Source of the DNA: SIG603 sp964369225
GTDB taxonomy: Bacteria > Bacillota > Clostridia > Oscillospirales > Acutalibacteraceae
Direction of reading: 5' to 3'
Assembly (NCBI GenBank): GCA_964369225.1
Contig: CAYJER010000002.1
Span: 116,239 to 180,238 of the forward strand
DNA: 64,000 nucleotides
The notes under the pieces are model-generated. The model saw only the letters and a program-made list of their open reading frames with translations, was not told the origin of the DNA and searched no databases. A program made the position numbers and the translations under genes. Shown here in pieces: positions 35,103 to 43,111 of the stretch (positions are counted from its first letter, which is position 1; every line of letters starts with the position of its first letter).

Positions 35103-35138
35103 AAAACGCCTACAAGGAAAATCCCTTGTAGGCGTTTT
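35103..35138 (+). terminator. Bidirectional terminator after the reverse transcriptase
   Basis: AAAACGCCTACAAGG (35103-35117) pairs with CCTTGTAGGCGTTTT (35124-35138), a perfect 15-base stem with T-runs both ways. It closes the mobile element's cargo, and the tmRNA follows about 70 bases later. Confidence 0.85.
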
Positions 35139-35210
35139 ATCGTTAAATCACAGGAACACCCTAACGGCAAAACCGCCATTAAAATAATAGGTGTTCGTGT
35201 AATGTCCATT

Positions 35211-35557
35211 TGGTGGAGGCGAGGGGAATTGAACCCCTGTCCGAAGGCTATTTACCAAGGCTTTCTACGAGTGTAGTCATTGTTTTTTCATTCCCTCTGC
35301 TTGGCACCCAGTGACAGGTTCCAAGTTTTAGTAGCCTTTAGATCATGACAAGCTTAAAGGCGTGTGCTTGTTCACGTTCACCACTAATCGACGCCTTTAT
35401 CCTTGCCGTGGTACTCAAAGAAAAGACGAGCCGCATTAAGCAGCTAAAGCAACTTTATTGTTGTTGTTTAATTTATTAATTTACGGATTTTATAGTGGTT
35501 CCGCACCACTACTCGCTTACCAGGGCTTACAACCCCCGTCGAAACCATTGCGCCCCC
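35211..35557 (-). ncRNA. ssrA: tmRNA
   Basis: A 347-nt transfer-messenger RNA on the minus strand. The 5' end GGGGGCGCAATGGTTTCGAC pairs with the 3' end ...CGCCTCCACCA; GGGGAATTGAACCCC is the T-arm. The tag reading frame ends NNNNKVALAA followed by TAA (about 35435-35470), the usual proteolysis signal; the resume codon is a few residues upstream, and an in-frame TAA limits the tag to about 14 residues. It rescues stalled ribosomes with SmpB, encoded 0.9 kb away. The mobile element ends about 70 bases from its 3' end, but no duplicate of the ssrA 3' end is seen at the element's other side. Confidence 0.95.
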
Positions 35558-35614
35558 ATATATTTTAGGGTTTTTTGATTGCGTTTATTAGTTCTTTGTT
35601 AACTCTCATGCTCT

Positions 35615-35655
35615 TTAGGCGGATAATATCCGCCCCTACATGGCTGAATTTCTAC
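35615..35655. repeat. Half copy of the TGTAGGGG hairpin repeat
   Basis: GGATAATATCCGCCCCTACA plus TGGCT (35621-35645) is identical to 17299-17323, and the match continues imperfectly (GAATTT against AAATTT). Only the right arm is present here, between tmRNA and the zinc-ribbon gene. Confidence 0.7.
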
Positions 35656-35710
35656 ATATTATCCACACTATGTATTATTATTGACATATTAAATCTCTTT
35701 ATTCATCAGG

Positions 35711-35914
35711 TCATCTGCCAAAAAGGAAGTCTAATACATTTTCTCCTGTACTTGATGTCTCTTTGAATAATTCAGTGTAGCCACATCTTGAACAACTCAC
35801 AGTTGTAAATTTCTTGTTTTGTACATCGAACATTTTTGCGAATGTTCCACCTGTTGCCTGAAATTGATCAGTTTCGTATTGTGTTTCACCGCATTTTACA
35901 CATACATAATTCAT
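35711..35914 (-). CDS. Small zinc-ribbon protein
   Basis: The start is ATG 35914, overlapping the upstream stop as TGATG, rather than the longer frame to 35983. The 67-residue protein has two Cys pairs (YVCVKCGE and VSCSRCGYTE) spaced about 30 residues apart, and conserved DQFQATGGTFAKMFDVQNKK between them, ending NVLDFLFGR. This matches a family of single zinc-ribbon, nucleic-acid-binding-like proteins widespread in Firmicutes and of unknown role. It is coupled to the ThyX-like gene. Confidence 0.8.
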   Translation of the reverse strand: MNYVCVKCGETQYETDQFQATGGTFAKMFDVQNKKFTTVSCSRCGYTELFKETSSTGENVLDFLFGR

Positions 35915-36477
35915 CACTTTTCTCCTATGCAAATCTCTTTGAATTTTGGCAATGTTAAGATCCAGTTGCAGAATTCTCTCCATTCGGGAAGTCTATGGCT
36001 TTTTCTTTGGTAGTATATATTCTTTAGACATCTATAATTAGTAGTCATTCTTGCAGTTAGCTCAAAACCAGCTGGATTTGAGTATAAAAGCTTTAAATAG
36101 TCTTTTGGATCGTTTGTCTTATTATATGTATCCTTAAGTTCTTCCATAATATCTATTATTCTCTTGTCTACATACTCATTGTATTGAGGTCTTAAGTCAA
36201 ACTTTGCAATTCTGTGCATTGTAGATTGAGAACTTACAAAACTTAAAAATCTGTATCTTTCAGCTTCTACCCACATCTTGTTTGTGCAAGTTAGGTCAAA
36301 ATTAACAATTATTCCTGTTAAGTATTGCTCATGGGCATTGCCTGCCTTGCTTAATTTTTTTGCTCTGTTCATGTCGTTTTCTTCAACTTCACGCATTATA
36401 GCCTCTGTTCTCATTGGATATCCACTAGCTATTATGCTTGACTCTAAACCACAAACTTCTACATTTTCTACTTTCAC
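35914..36477 (-). CDS. ThyX-like protein with divergent signature
   Basis: A 187-residue protein. The segment MWVEAERYRFLSFVSSQSTM followed by HR resembles the RHRxxSxNExSxR flavin/dUMP motif of ThyX thymidylate synthase, and MTTNYRCLKNIYYQRKSHRL resembles the C-terminal NARELRHFIxLR region. However, the motif residues are not canonical (ERYR for RHR; no NE). It may be a ThyX paralogue with another substrate. It is coupled to the zinc-ribbon gene and lies 6 bases after smpB's stop. Identity at the fold level is moderately supported; the activity is not. Confidence 0.55.
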   Translation of the reverse strand: MKVENVEVCGLESSIIASGYPMRTEAIMREVEENDMNRAKKLSKAGNAHEQYLTGIIVNFDLTCTNKMWVEAERYRFLSFVSSQSTMHRIAKFDLRPQYNEYVDKRIIDIMEELKDTYNKTNDPKDYLKLLYSNPAGFELTARMTTNYRCLKNIYYQRKSHRLPEWREFCNWILTLPKFKEICIGEK

Positions 36478-36483
36478 TTTAGC

Positions 36484-36951
36484 CTACCTATTCTTCTCTT
36501 TTATAGCTCTTTGCATTTCTCTTTTTGCGTCTCTGCTTGCCATTACTTCACGTTTATCGTGAATTTTTTTACCCTTGCATAATCCAACTTGCACCTTAAC
36601 CTTTGAACCTTTAAAATATAAAGATATTGGTATAAGTGAGTAGCCGTCTTGCTTTACTGTTCCGTAAAGCTTTAGGATTTCTTTTTTGTGCATTAAGAGT
36701 CTTCTTACTCTCATTGGGTCTTTATTAAATATATTTCCTTGCTCATATGGACTTATATGACATCCATTTAGTAACATTTCACCGTTAACCACTGCACACC
36801 AGGCATCTTTTAGGTTGACTCTCCCCTGTCTTAGAGATTTAACCTCTGTCCCGAAAAGCTCTATTCCAGCTTCATAACTCTCTTCTACAAAATACTCATG
36901 AAACGCCTTTTTGTTCTGTGTAATTGTTTTAGTGCTTTCCTTTTGAGACAT
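36484..36951 (-). CDS. smpB: SsrA-binding protein
   Basis: A 155-residue protein with the SmpB oligonucleotide-binding core (KKAFHEYFVEESYEAGIELF, GTEVKSLRQGRVNLKDAW, HISPYEQGN). The basic C-terminal tail ends GLCKGKKIHDKREVMASRDA and lysine/arginine-rich residues that enter the mRNA channel. It binds tmRNA for trans-translation, and the ssrA gene lies 0.9 kb downstream on the same strand. The length is typical. It is preceded by recR with a 13-base gap. Confidence 0.97.
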   Translation of the reverse strand: MSQKESTKTITQNKKAFHEYFVEESYEAGIELFGTEVKSLRQGRVNLKDAWCAVVNGEMLLNGCHISPYEQGNIFNKDPMRVRRLLMHKKEILKLYGTVKQDGYSLIPISLYFKGSKVKVQVGLCKGKKIHDKREVMASRDAKREMQRAIKEKNR

Positions 36952-36964
36952 AAGTTCCCCTCCT

Positions 36965-37567
36965 TTATAGTTCTCGTCTGCCCTCTATTGCCCTTGAAAG
37001 TGTGACTTCATCGGCATATTCTAGGTCACCACCTACTGGTATACCATATGCTAGCCTTGTAACCTTTATTCCAAGTGGCTTTAATAGCCTTGAAATATAC
37101 ATAGCTGTTGCCTCACCCTCTACTGTTGGGTTTGTCGCCATGATTACTTCTTTTACTGTGTCGTCATTAACTCTCGCTAAAAGTTCTTTTATCCTTAATT
37201 GTTCTGGACCTACTCCGCCTAAAGGCGAAATAACCCCATGCAGAACATGATATGTTGCTGTGAACTCATTTGTTCGCTCTAACGCAAACACGTCTCTAGG
37301 GTCTGAAACCACACAAATTGTAGATTTATCCCTATTTTCACTCTTGCAAACAGAACAAATTTCTTCATCTGTAAGGTTGCAACACACACTGCAATATGTG
37401 ATTTTGTCATGTGCGTCAAGTATTGCGTGTGCAAAACTCTCTGCATCTGCCTTACTCATGTTTAAAACATGATAAGCCACTCTTTGAGCCGATTTATGCC
37501 CGATCCCTTGAAAGCTCTCGAACCAATCTACAAGCCTATCAAGGGGAGCAATATGATAATTCGCCAT
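36965..37567 (-). CDS. recR: Recombination mediator RecR
   Basis: A 200-residue protein. The helix-hairpin-helix GIGHKSAQRVAYH is followed by a four-Cys zinc finger (YCSVCCNLTDEEICSVC), the Toprim domain (STICVVSDPRDVFALE; MATNPTVEGEATAMY), and a Walker-B-like ending ARLAYGIPVGGDLEYADE with T for A at its start. It loads RecA with RecF/RecO in gap repair. It overlaps the ybaB stop by one base in the usual dnaX-ybaB-recR order. Confidence 0.97.
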   Translation of the reverse strand: MANYHIAPLDRLVDWFESFQGIGHKSAQRVAYHVLNMSKADAESFAHAILDAHDKITYCSVCCNLTDEEICSVCKSENRDKSTICVVSDPRDVFALERTNEFTATYHVLHGVISPLGGVGPEQLRIKELLARVNDDTVKEVIMATNPTVEGEATAMYISRLLKPLGIKVTRLAYGIPVGGDLEYADEVTLSRAIEGRREL

Positions 37568-37917
37568 TAGAATAATCCTGGTATGTTAATTCCGCCTGAT
37601 ACAGCGCCTAGTTTCTCTTCTTTATCTGCCGCCGCTGCTCTTAAAGCCTCGTTTACAGCTGCAACTACCATGTCTGACAGCATTTCTGTGTCTTCTGGGT
37701 CAACAATTTCAGGTTTTATGTCTATTGACTTAACTTCCATGCTTCCCATAACAACTGCAGTTACCATAGATCCGCCTGCTGTAGCTGTATATTCTGTCTC
37801 GTTAAGCTGATTTGTGATAAGCTCCATGTCCTCTTGCATTTTTTGTGCTTGACGTGCTAATTGTTGCATGTTTGCAGGAGCGCCGCCACCTGCACCTTTT
37901 GGTATTCTTGCTTTCAT
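37567..37917 (-). CDS. ybaB: YbaB/EbfC nucleoid-associated protein
   Basis: A 116-residue DNA-binding protein of the EbfC family. It has a glycine-rich beginning (KGAGGGAPANMQQLARQAQK), the helix MQEDMELITNQLNETEYT and a strand region MVTAVVMGSMEVKSIDI, ending with GINIPGLF. It is a dimeric, nucleoid-associated factor of poorly defined role. It lies 12 bases after dnaX and one base before recR. The position is conserved in most bacteria. Confidence 0.95.
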   Translation of the reverse strand: MKARIPKGAGGGAPANMQQLARQAQKMQEDMELITNQLNETEYTATAGGSMVTAVVMGSMEVKSIDIKPEIVDPEDTEMLSDMVVAAVNEALRAAAADKEEKLGAVSGGINIPGLF

Positions 37918-37929
37918 ATTCGTATCTCC

Positions 37930-39477
37930 TTAACTAATTTCTACCTCTATTCCAGCTTTAATTGCAGAGTCTGCAAGTTGCTGTAATGGGTCGTTATTTT
38001 TTTGTTTAATTGTTTTACCCTTGTAGGGGCCTAATTTATAACTTACACCTGTAACATTTTGAATTGCCTCACGCAATTTATCTTTGTAAACAGGATTAGT
38101 TCTTAAGTATTCAAATGCCATATCAGAACCATCTATTAGCATGTATGAACCGCTGATATATGCAGTGGAATCACCAAACGCCGCACCTATAGTTCTTGAA
38201 TAGTTTTTTATTATGTGTACAACCTCTTGCCATTTATCAAAGACTACAACATTTTTATATAGTTCCTCATTTACTTCTACCGCTGGCTTTACAGGAGTTT
38301 CCTTTTCTGGCTTAGCTGTAGCTTGCTTTTGTGGAACTAATTTTCGTTGTTCTAAGTCTTCAATTCTTCTTAATAGCGCTTCTTTGCTCGAATCCATTTC
38401 AGGACTGCAAAGTCTAACAAATGCCATCTCTAGTTCTATTCTTTGGTTAGAATATTTCATGACATTGAGTGTTTGAGCAAATGTATCCATTGCATGTAAA
38501 ATTAATGGTAAGGATGCAGATATCGCCTGTTTTTCAAGTCTATCTAGTTCTTGTGAACTCATGGCTATCATTTCTAGCTTATCGCCCATAGTTTTTATTA
38601 GCATTAAATGTCTAAACTGCATTAATAGCTCTTCACAAAGTCTTGAAAGATCTTTTGAGGCTTCATACATTTTAGATATAAGTTCTAACGCTATAACACT
38701 ATCACTCTTAATTACTGCATCTGTAAGCTCAAAAAGATTATCACGGCTTACAATTCCAGCTGTTGTCTCGACAGTGTTAATATCGACACTAGAATTTCTA
38801 GCTATACATTGATCAAGTATAGAAATTGCATCACGCATACCGCCGTCTGCAATTCTTGCTATCATAAGCGCCGCCTCATGGTCTACTAAAACATTCTCGC
38901 ACTCACCGATATATTCAAGTCTTCCTGCTATGTCCTCTGCTGTAATTCTTCTAAAATCAAACCTTTGACATCTTGAAAGAATTGTGACTAAAAGCTTGTG
39001 AACCTCGGTAGTAGCAAGTATAAAAACAGCATGTTCAGGAGGTTCCTCTAATGTTTTAAGCAGTGCATTAAAGGCAGATTGCGAAAGCTCATGTACTTCA
39101 TCTATTATATAAACTCTGTACTTAGCGTTTGCCGGAGTAAATGCGACTTCCTCGATAAGAGTTCTAACATCGTCAACTCTGTTGTTACTGGCAGCATCAA
39201 TTTCAACAACATCCATGATGGAGCCATTGTCAATGCCTACACAGTTTTCACATTTTCCGCATGGGTCTCCGTCTTGTAAGTCAAGACAGTTAATAGCTTT
39301 AGCTAAAATTTTAGCACAGGTTGTTTTACCTGTTCCCCTAGAGCCTGTGAACAAATAAGCATGAGCCAGTCTATTAGAAAGCAGTTCATTTTTCAATGTT
39401 AAAGTGATATGGTCTTGTCCTACAACATCACTGAATATTTGAGGTCTATATTTTCTATATAAAACCTTATATGACAA
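37930..39477 (-). CDS. dnaX: DNA polymerase III subunit gamma/tau
   Basis: The frame opens with GTG at 39486, but TTG 39477 gives the conserved MSYKVLYRKYRPQIFSDVVG and is correctly spaced from GAGGTG. About 515 residues. The clamp-loader AAA+ ATPase has P-loop GSRGTGKTTCAK, a Cys4 zinc module (CLDLQDGDPCGKCENC), DEVHELS and the sensor-1 region LATTEVHKLLVTILSRCQRF. The C-terminal part beyond about 360 is the tau-specific region. It is downstream of the SRP RNA gene on the same strand and upstream of ybaB. Confidence 0.96.
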   Translation of the reverse strand: MSYKVLYRKYRPQIFSDVVGQDHITLTLKNELLSNRLAHAYLFTGSRGTGKTTCAKILAKAINCLDLQDGDPCGKCENCVGIDNGSIMDVVEIDAASNNRVDDVRTLIEEVAFTPANAKYRVYIIDEVHELSQSAFNALLKTLEEPPEHAVFILATTEVHKLLVTILSRCQRFDFRRITAEDIAGRLEYIGECENVLVDHEAALMIARIADGGMRDAISILDQCIARNSSVDINTVETTAGIVSRDNLFELTDAVIKSDSVIALELISKMYEASKDLSRLCEELLMQFRHLMLIKTMGDKLEMIAMSSQELDRLEKQAISASLPLILHAMDTFAQTLNVMKYSNQRIELEMAFVRLCSPEMDSSKEALLRRIEDLEQRKLVPQKQATAKPEKETPVKPAVEVNEELYKNVVVFDKWQEVVHIIKNYSRTIGAAFGDSTAYISGSYMLIDGSDMAFEYLRTNPVYKDKLREAIQNVTGVSYKLGPYKGKTIKQKNNDPLQQLADSAIKAGIEVEIS

Positions 39478-39506
39478 ACTAATCACCTCTTTTGCTCAAA
39501 GAAAAA

Positions 39507-39667
39507 GGACAAGTCCATATTTCGTGGAATAGGTGAGTAGACAAGCTACCTGCATCGCACGCGAAATTCCGCTTAATGCTGCTCGGTTCCCCGCCTGACA
39601 TGGTTCACGGACACTCGTCGCGCAGACCTATCTACTCGTTTATTCCACGACAGTATGATCCTTGTCC
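39507..39667 (-). ncRNA. ffs: Signal recognition particle RNA
   Basis: On the minus strand GGACAAG (5' end) pairs with CTTGTCC (3' end), followed inward by TCGTGGAATA / TATTCCACGA and GAGTAGA / TCTACTC. The conserved apical Ffh-binding helix reads CCATGTCAGG, then GGGGAACCGAGCAGC and ATTAAG. About 160 nt. A T-run follows the 3' stem. SRP RNA just upstream of dnaX is a common bacterial arrangement. It guides Ffh to signal sequences. Confidence 0.9.
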
Positions 39668-39743
39668 TAATCGTTCACACAATTATACTATATATCAAAT
39701 GAAATTTCAAGTATTTTTTTAACATTTAACAATTTGTATATAA

Positions 39744-41495
39744 TTATTTATTCTTGTTTGCATTCATAACAATGCCTTTTTTGCCGTCTAGCCTTACAGT
39801 TATTCCATTTGAGAGAACTTGTGTTGCGTTTCTAGCGCCTGTGATTACAGGAATGTCTAAAGCTAACCCTACTACGGCGGCATGAGAATTTTTACCAACT
39901 TCTTCAGTTACCACGCCTTTAGCTTTTCTAATAAGAGAGATAATCTTATTAGAAGTGTGAGGAATTACCAAAATATCTCCGTCTCTAAAGTTTCTTACAG
40001 CTTCCTCCTCGTTTTTGCAAACGCAAAGTCTGCCAACTGCAACACCTTGATTGCCACATGAACCCTCGACTAGAATATTACCTACTAAATGAACCTTTAG
40101 CATGTTAGTAGTTCCTGATATACCTAACGGAACACCTGCTGTTATAACTATAACATCAGAATTTTTCACAAGACCTTTTTCGCTAGCTACTGAAACTAGG
40201 TGATCAAAAAGGTTGTCAGAGTTCAACACCTCTTTAATTTTAATTGGAATAACACCCCATGAAAGATTCATTTGTCTCATAACCTTTTCGCTTGGAGTTC
40301 CACAGATAATTGGGCAGTTTGGCCTAAACTTAGATATCATTCTAGCGGTTTGGCCTGTCTTGGTAGCTGTCATAATAGCCGCAGCTCCTAAGTCGTGAGC
40401 TGTTGTACAAGTTGCGTGAGATATTGCATTTGTAACATCTCTTGGCTCTTTTACTGTCCATTTTTGAAATCTTGAAATATAATTAATGTCGTCTTCGGCT
40501 CTCTCGGCTATTAATGTCATAGTCTTAAGCGCTAACGCTGGATATTTACCGGCTGCAGTCTCACCGCTTAGCATGATAGCACTAGTGCCATCGTATATAG
40601 CGTTTGCAACGTCTGTCGCTTCTGCTCTTGTAGGACGAGGATTATTAACCATAGATTCAAGCATTTGAGTAGCAGTTATAACTTGTTTGCCTGCAGAATA
40701 AGACTTAGCTATAATCTCTTTTTGGATAACAGGAATCTCTTCAAGATTAATTTCTACACCCATGTCGCCTCTAGCAACCATTATTCCATCTGATGTTCTT
40801 ATAATTTCATTTATATTAGTAACGCCTTCTGCATTTTCTATCTTAGAAATAATGCAGATATTGTCACAGTTATGTTTTTGAAGTTCTTGTCTAATTTGAA
40901 GCACGTCTTCTTTGCTTCTAACAAAGGAAGCAGCAATAAAGTCAAAATCATTTTCAACCGCAAAGGCAATGTCTTTTCTGTCTGCCTCACTAACATAAGG
41001 CATAGAAAGTTTACAACCAGGAACGTTTATTCCTTTGTTGTTTGAGATAGATCCGCCATTTTTAACAAGGCATACCACGTCAGTATCAGTCTTACTAATT
41101 ACTTCCATCTCTATAAGTCCGTCGTCAATTAAAACCTTACCGCCTACAAAAACATCTTGTGGGAAATTCTCAAACGAAACCGAACAACCAGTCTCATCGC
41201 CCTCTATATCACGGATTGTAAGAGTAAACTCTTGATCATTCTTAAGTGTAATTCTGCCATCTTTAAATTTTTTTAATCTTATCTCAGGACCTTTAGTGTC
41301 TAACAAAAGAGCAACAGGCAAATCTAATTCTTCTCTTATCTGTTTTACAGCATCGGCACGAGCTTTTTGCTCTTCGTGCGTATTGTGTGACATGTTAATT
41401 CTAGCAACATTCATTCCATTTTCTATTAATTCTCTTAATACATTAATATCGTCTGTTGCAGGACCTAGCGTACAAATAATTTTAGTTTTTCTCAT
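39744..41495 (-). CDS. pyk: Pyruvate kinase with C-terminal PEP-utiliser domain
   Basis: A 583-residue glycolytic enzyme. It starts MRKTKIICTLGPATDD with ARINMSHNTHEEQ; the active-site loop is LLLDTKGPEIRL, the Lys signature ICIISKIENAEGVTNINEII, and the ATRAEATDVANAI-like segment is PRPTRAEATDVANAIYDGT. Beyond about 470 residues an extra domain (EEVGKNSHAAVVGLALDIPV) is the phosphohistidine-swivel module found in Bacillus-type pyruvate kinases. It is monocistronic between SRP RNA and the sirtuin gene. Confidence 0.97.
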   Translation of the reverse strand: MRKTKIICTLGPATDDINVLRELIENGMNVARINMSHNTHEEQKARADAVKQIREELDLPVALLLDTKGPEIRLKKFKDGRITLKNDQEFTLTIRDIEGDETGCSVSFENFPQDVFVGGKVLIDDGLIEMEVISKTDTDVVCLVKNGGSISNNKGINVPGCKLSMPYVSEADRKDIAFAVENDFDFIAASFVRSKEDVLQIRQELQKHNCDNICIISKIENAEGVTNINEIIRTSDGIMVARGDMGVEINLEEIPVIQKEIIAKSYSAGKQVITATQMLESMVNNPRPTRAEATDVANAIYDGTSAIMLSGETAAGKYPALALKTMTLIAERAEDDINYISRFQKWTVKEPRDVTNAISHATCTTAHDLGAAAIMTATKTGQTARMISKFRPNCPIICGTPSEKVMRQMNLSWGVIPIKIKEVLNSDNLFDHLVSVASEKGLVKNSDVIVITAGVPLGISGTTNMLKVHLVGNILVEGSCGNQGVAVGRLCVCKNEEEAVRNFRDGDILVIPHTSNKIISLIRKAKGVVTEEVGKNSHAAVVGLALDIPVITGARNATQVLSNGITVRLDGKKGIVMNANKNK

Positions 41496-41579
41496 TATTT
41501 TACATCCTTTCCACTTGTTATTACTATTATATTATATACTATTTTTGGCAGTTTGAAAAGCCTTATAATAAATTTTACA

Positions 41580-42401
41580 CTAATTTAACAGTAGTTTTAA
41601 AGTTTGGGCAATATCTGCTGTGAAACATATGCTCCTTTTCTCGATTTCTTCAGGAATATAAGCGTAATTCAGGTTCATACACACATAAAAACTATCTTTA
41701 TTTTTATGTGTCATCTGCCAAAATGGATACTTAATTATAGATGGAGTATTGTCGCCTATGCCTAGTTCTAAATACAATATTTTTTTGTGTTTATTAATAA
41801 ATGTTTGGTATCTTTTTAGAGCCTTGTGCCAACCGTCTTCTTCTACAAACCTAACGTCAATTCTTAAGTTCATCATCATAGGTTTATTACATTTGGGGCA
41901 ATATGGGATTAAATCTGATGGAATTTTCATGTCACGTTGTCTTTTAACCATTTCAAGAACAGTATTTTTATTATCATAGGTTTTTTCATGGCAAGGAGTC
42001 GAACATTGCCACAAGCCATAATCACCTTGAGTGTAGAAAAGTCTCTGCTTATCAAAACCATTTTTTATGAACAAATGATCAGCATTAGTAGTTATCACAA
42101 AGTATTCTTTATTTTTAACTATATTGAATAAATCGGTATAGACTTCATTTTTCTCCTCTTGATAACGGTTTAAGAATATGTGACGGCTCCAATAAGCCCA
42201 AAGTTCTTCTGGAGTTTTAAATGGATAAAACGCAGAAGAATACATATCAGTAAGACCATATTTTTCTATAAAGTCAGGAAAATTCTTCTCAAAACGCTCA
42301 CCGCTGTAAAGGAGACCCGCAGATGCAGAAAGCCCAGCACCAGCCCCAATAACAACGGCATCACAGGAGTTTAACACTTGTTTTAATTTATCTATGTTCA
42401 T
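41580..42401 (-). CDS. Sir2-family protein with Gln at the catalytic His position
   Basis: A 273-residue sirtuin fold. The NAD loop is GAGAGLSASAGL (19-30) and TTNADH (104-109) replaces TQNID. The line LFYTQGDYGLWQC puts Gln125 where the catalytic His of HG sits, with the same 8-residue spacing to the first zinc Cys (C133, C137, C168, C171). Protein deacylation needs that His, so ordinary deacylase activity is doubtful. Class M (SirTM) sirtuins that ADP-ribosylate have a similar change as I recall, but the macrodomain and GcvH-L partners are absent here. It is separated from the CRISPR array by about 75 bases. Confidence 0.8.
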   Translation of the reverse strand: MNIDKLKQVLNSCDAVVIGAGAGLSASAGLLYSGERFEKNFPDFIEKYGLTDMYSSAFYPFKTPEELWAYWSRHIFLNRYQEEKNEVYTDLFNIVKNKEYFVITTNADHLFIKNGFDKQRLFYTQGDYGLWQCSTPCHEKTYDNKNTVLEMVKRQRDMKIPSDLIPYCPKCNKPMMMNLRIDVRFVEEDGWHKALKRYQTFINKHKKILYLELGIGDNTPSIIKYPFWQMTHKNKDSFYVCMNLNYAYIPEEIEKRSICFTADIAQTLKLLLN

Positions 42402-42476
42402 TTAATCACCATCAAAAATAATTTATAGATTAATATTAACATACCTTACATTAAAATGCAATAATAAGACTAAAAC

Positions 42477-42502
42477 AAAAAAACACCCAGTTTTACTAGG
42501 TG
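42477..42502 (-). terminator. Terminator of the CRISPR transcript
   Basis: Minus strand: CACCTAGT-AAA-ACTGGGTG, an 8-base stem with one wobble, followed by seven T. It starts 6 bases beyond the last repeat and would end the pre-crRNA. Confidence 0.75.
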
Positions 42503-42508
42503 CATCTA

Positions 42509-43111
42509 CTCTACAATAGTAGAAATTAATAAGGGTTATTAAACCTATACACCCTACTTAGAGATAGACACATCTACAATAGTAGAAATTAATAAGGGTT
42601 ATTAAACAGGGGGGTTCGTGTGTGTTCCTGGGCAATCTACAATAGTAGAAATTAATAAGGGTTATTAAACTGAGGAATATTGTTTTGCCTAATTCTTATC
42701 TACAATAGTAGAAATTAATAAGGGTTATTAAACGTTAGCTTCGCTGTCAGTTAAGGTTGATCTACAATAGTAGAAATTAATAAGGGTTATTAAACAACAT
42801 TAGAAGAACGTTTTAAATTCAATCTACAATAGTAGAAATTAATAAGGGTTATTAAACAAGTAAAGCATTTTTTACAAAATAATTTGTATCTACAATAGTA
42901 GAAATTAATAAGGGTTATTAAACACACTTTTTCAAAAGTAGAACCTGTTATCTACAATAGTAGAAATTAATAAGGGTTATTAAACTTTTGAATAAAAGTC
43001 AATAGACAAATATCTACAATAGTAGAAATTAATAAGGGTTATTAAACAGTTGACAATCCACAAAAAGTTAAGTCAATCTACAATAGTAGAAATTAATAAG
43101 GGTTATTAAAC
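42509..43111 (-). CRISPR. Type V-A CRISPR array, 10 repeats and 9 spacers
   Basis: Repeats of 36 nt start at 42509, 42572, 42635, 42698, 42760, 42822, 42888, 42950, 43012 and 43076. In crRNA sense (minus strand) each begins GTTTAATAACCCTTATT and ends AATTTCTACTATTGTAGAT. The hairpin TCTAC-TATT-GTAGA is the Cas12a pseudoknot handle. Spacers are 26-30 nt (27, 27, 27, 26, 26, 30, 26, 26, 28 from low to high coordinate). Nine repeats are identical; the distal one (42509-42544) has its last base changed (T to G in crRNA sense), normal for the trailer end. Spacer sources are unknown. Confidence 0.98.

Noticed and set aside
35211..35557. tmRNA gene as the attachment site of the mobile element
   Set aside because: No copy of the ssrA 3' end is visible at the left end, and tmRNA insertion is typical of tyrosine, not serine, recombinases.
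41580..42401. Sirtuin as a member of the CRISPR or a Sir2-based defence system
   Set aside because: It has its own unit separated by the array terminator, no defence partner domain and a stand-alone catalytic change. Adjacency alone is not evidence.
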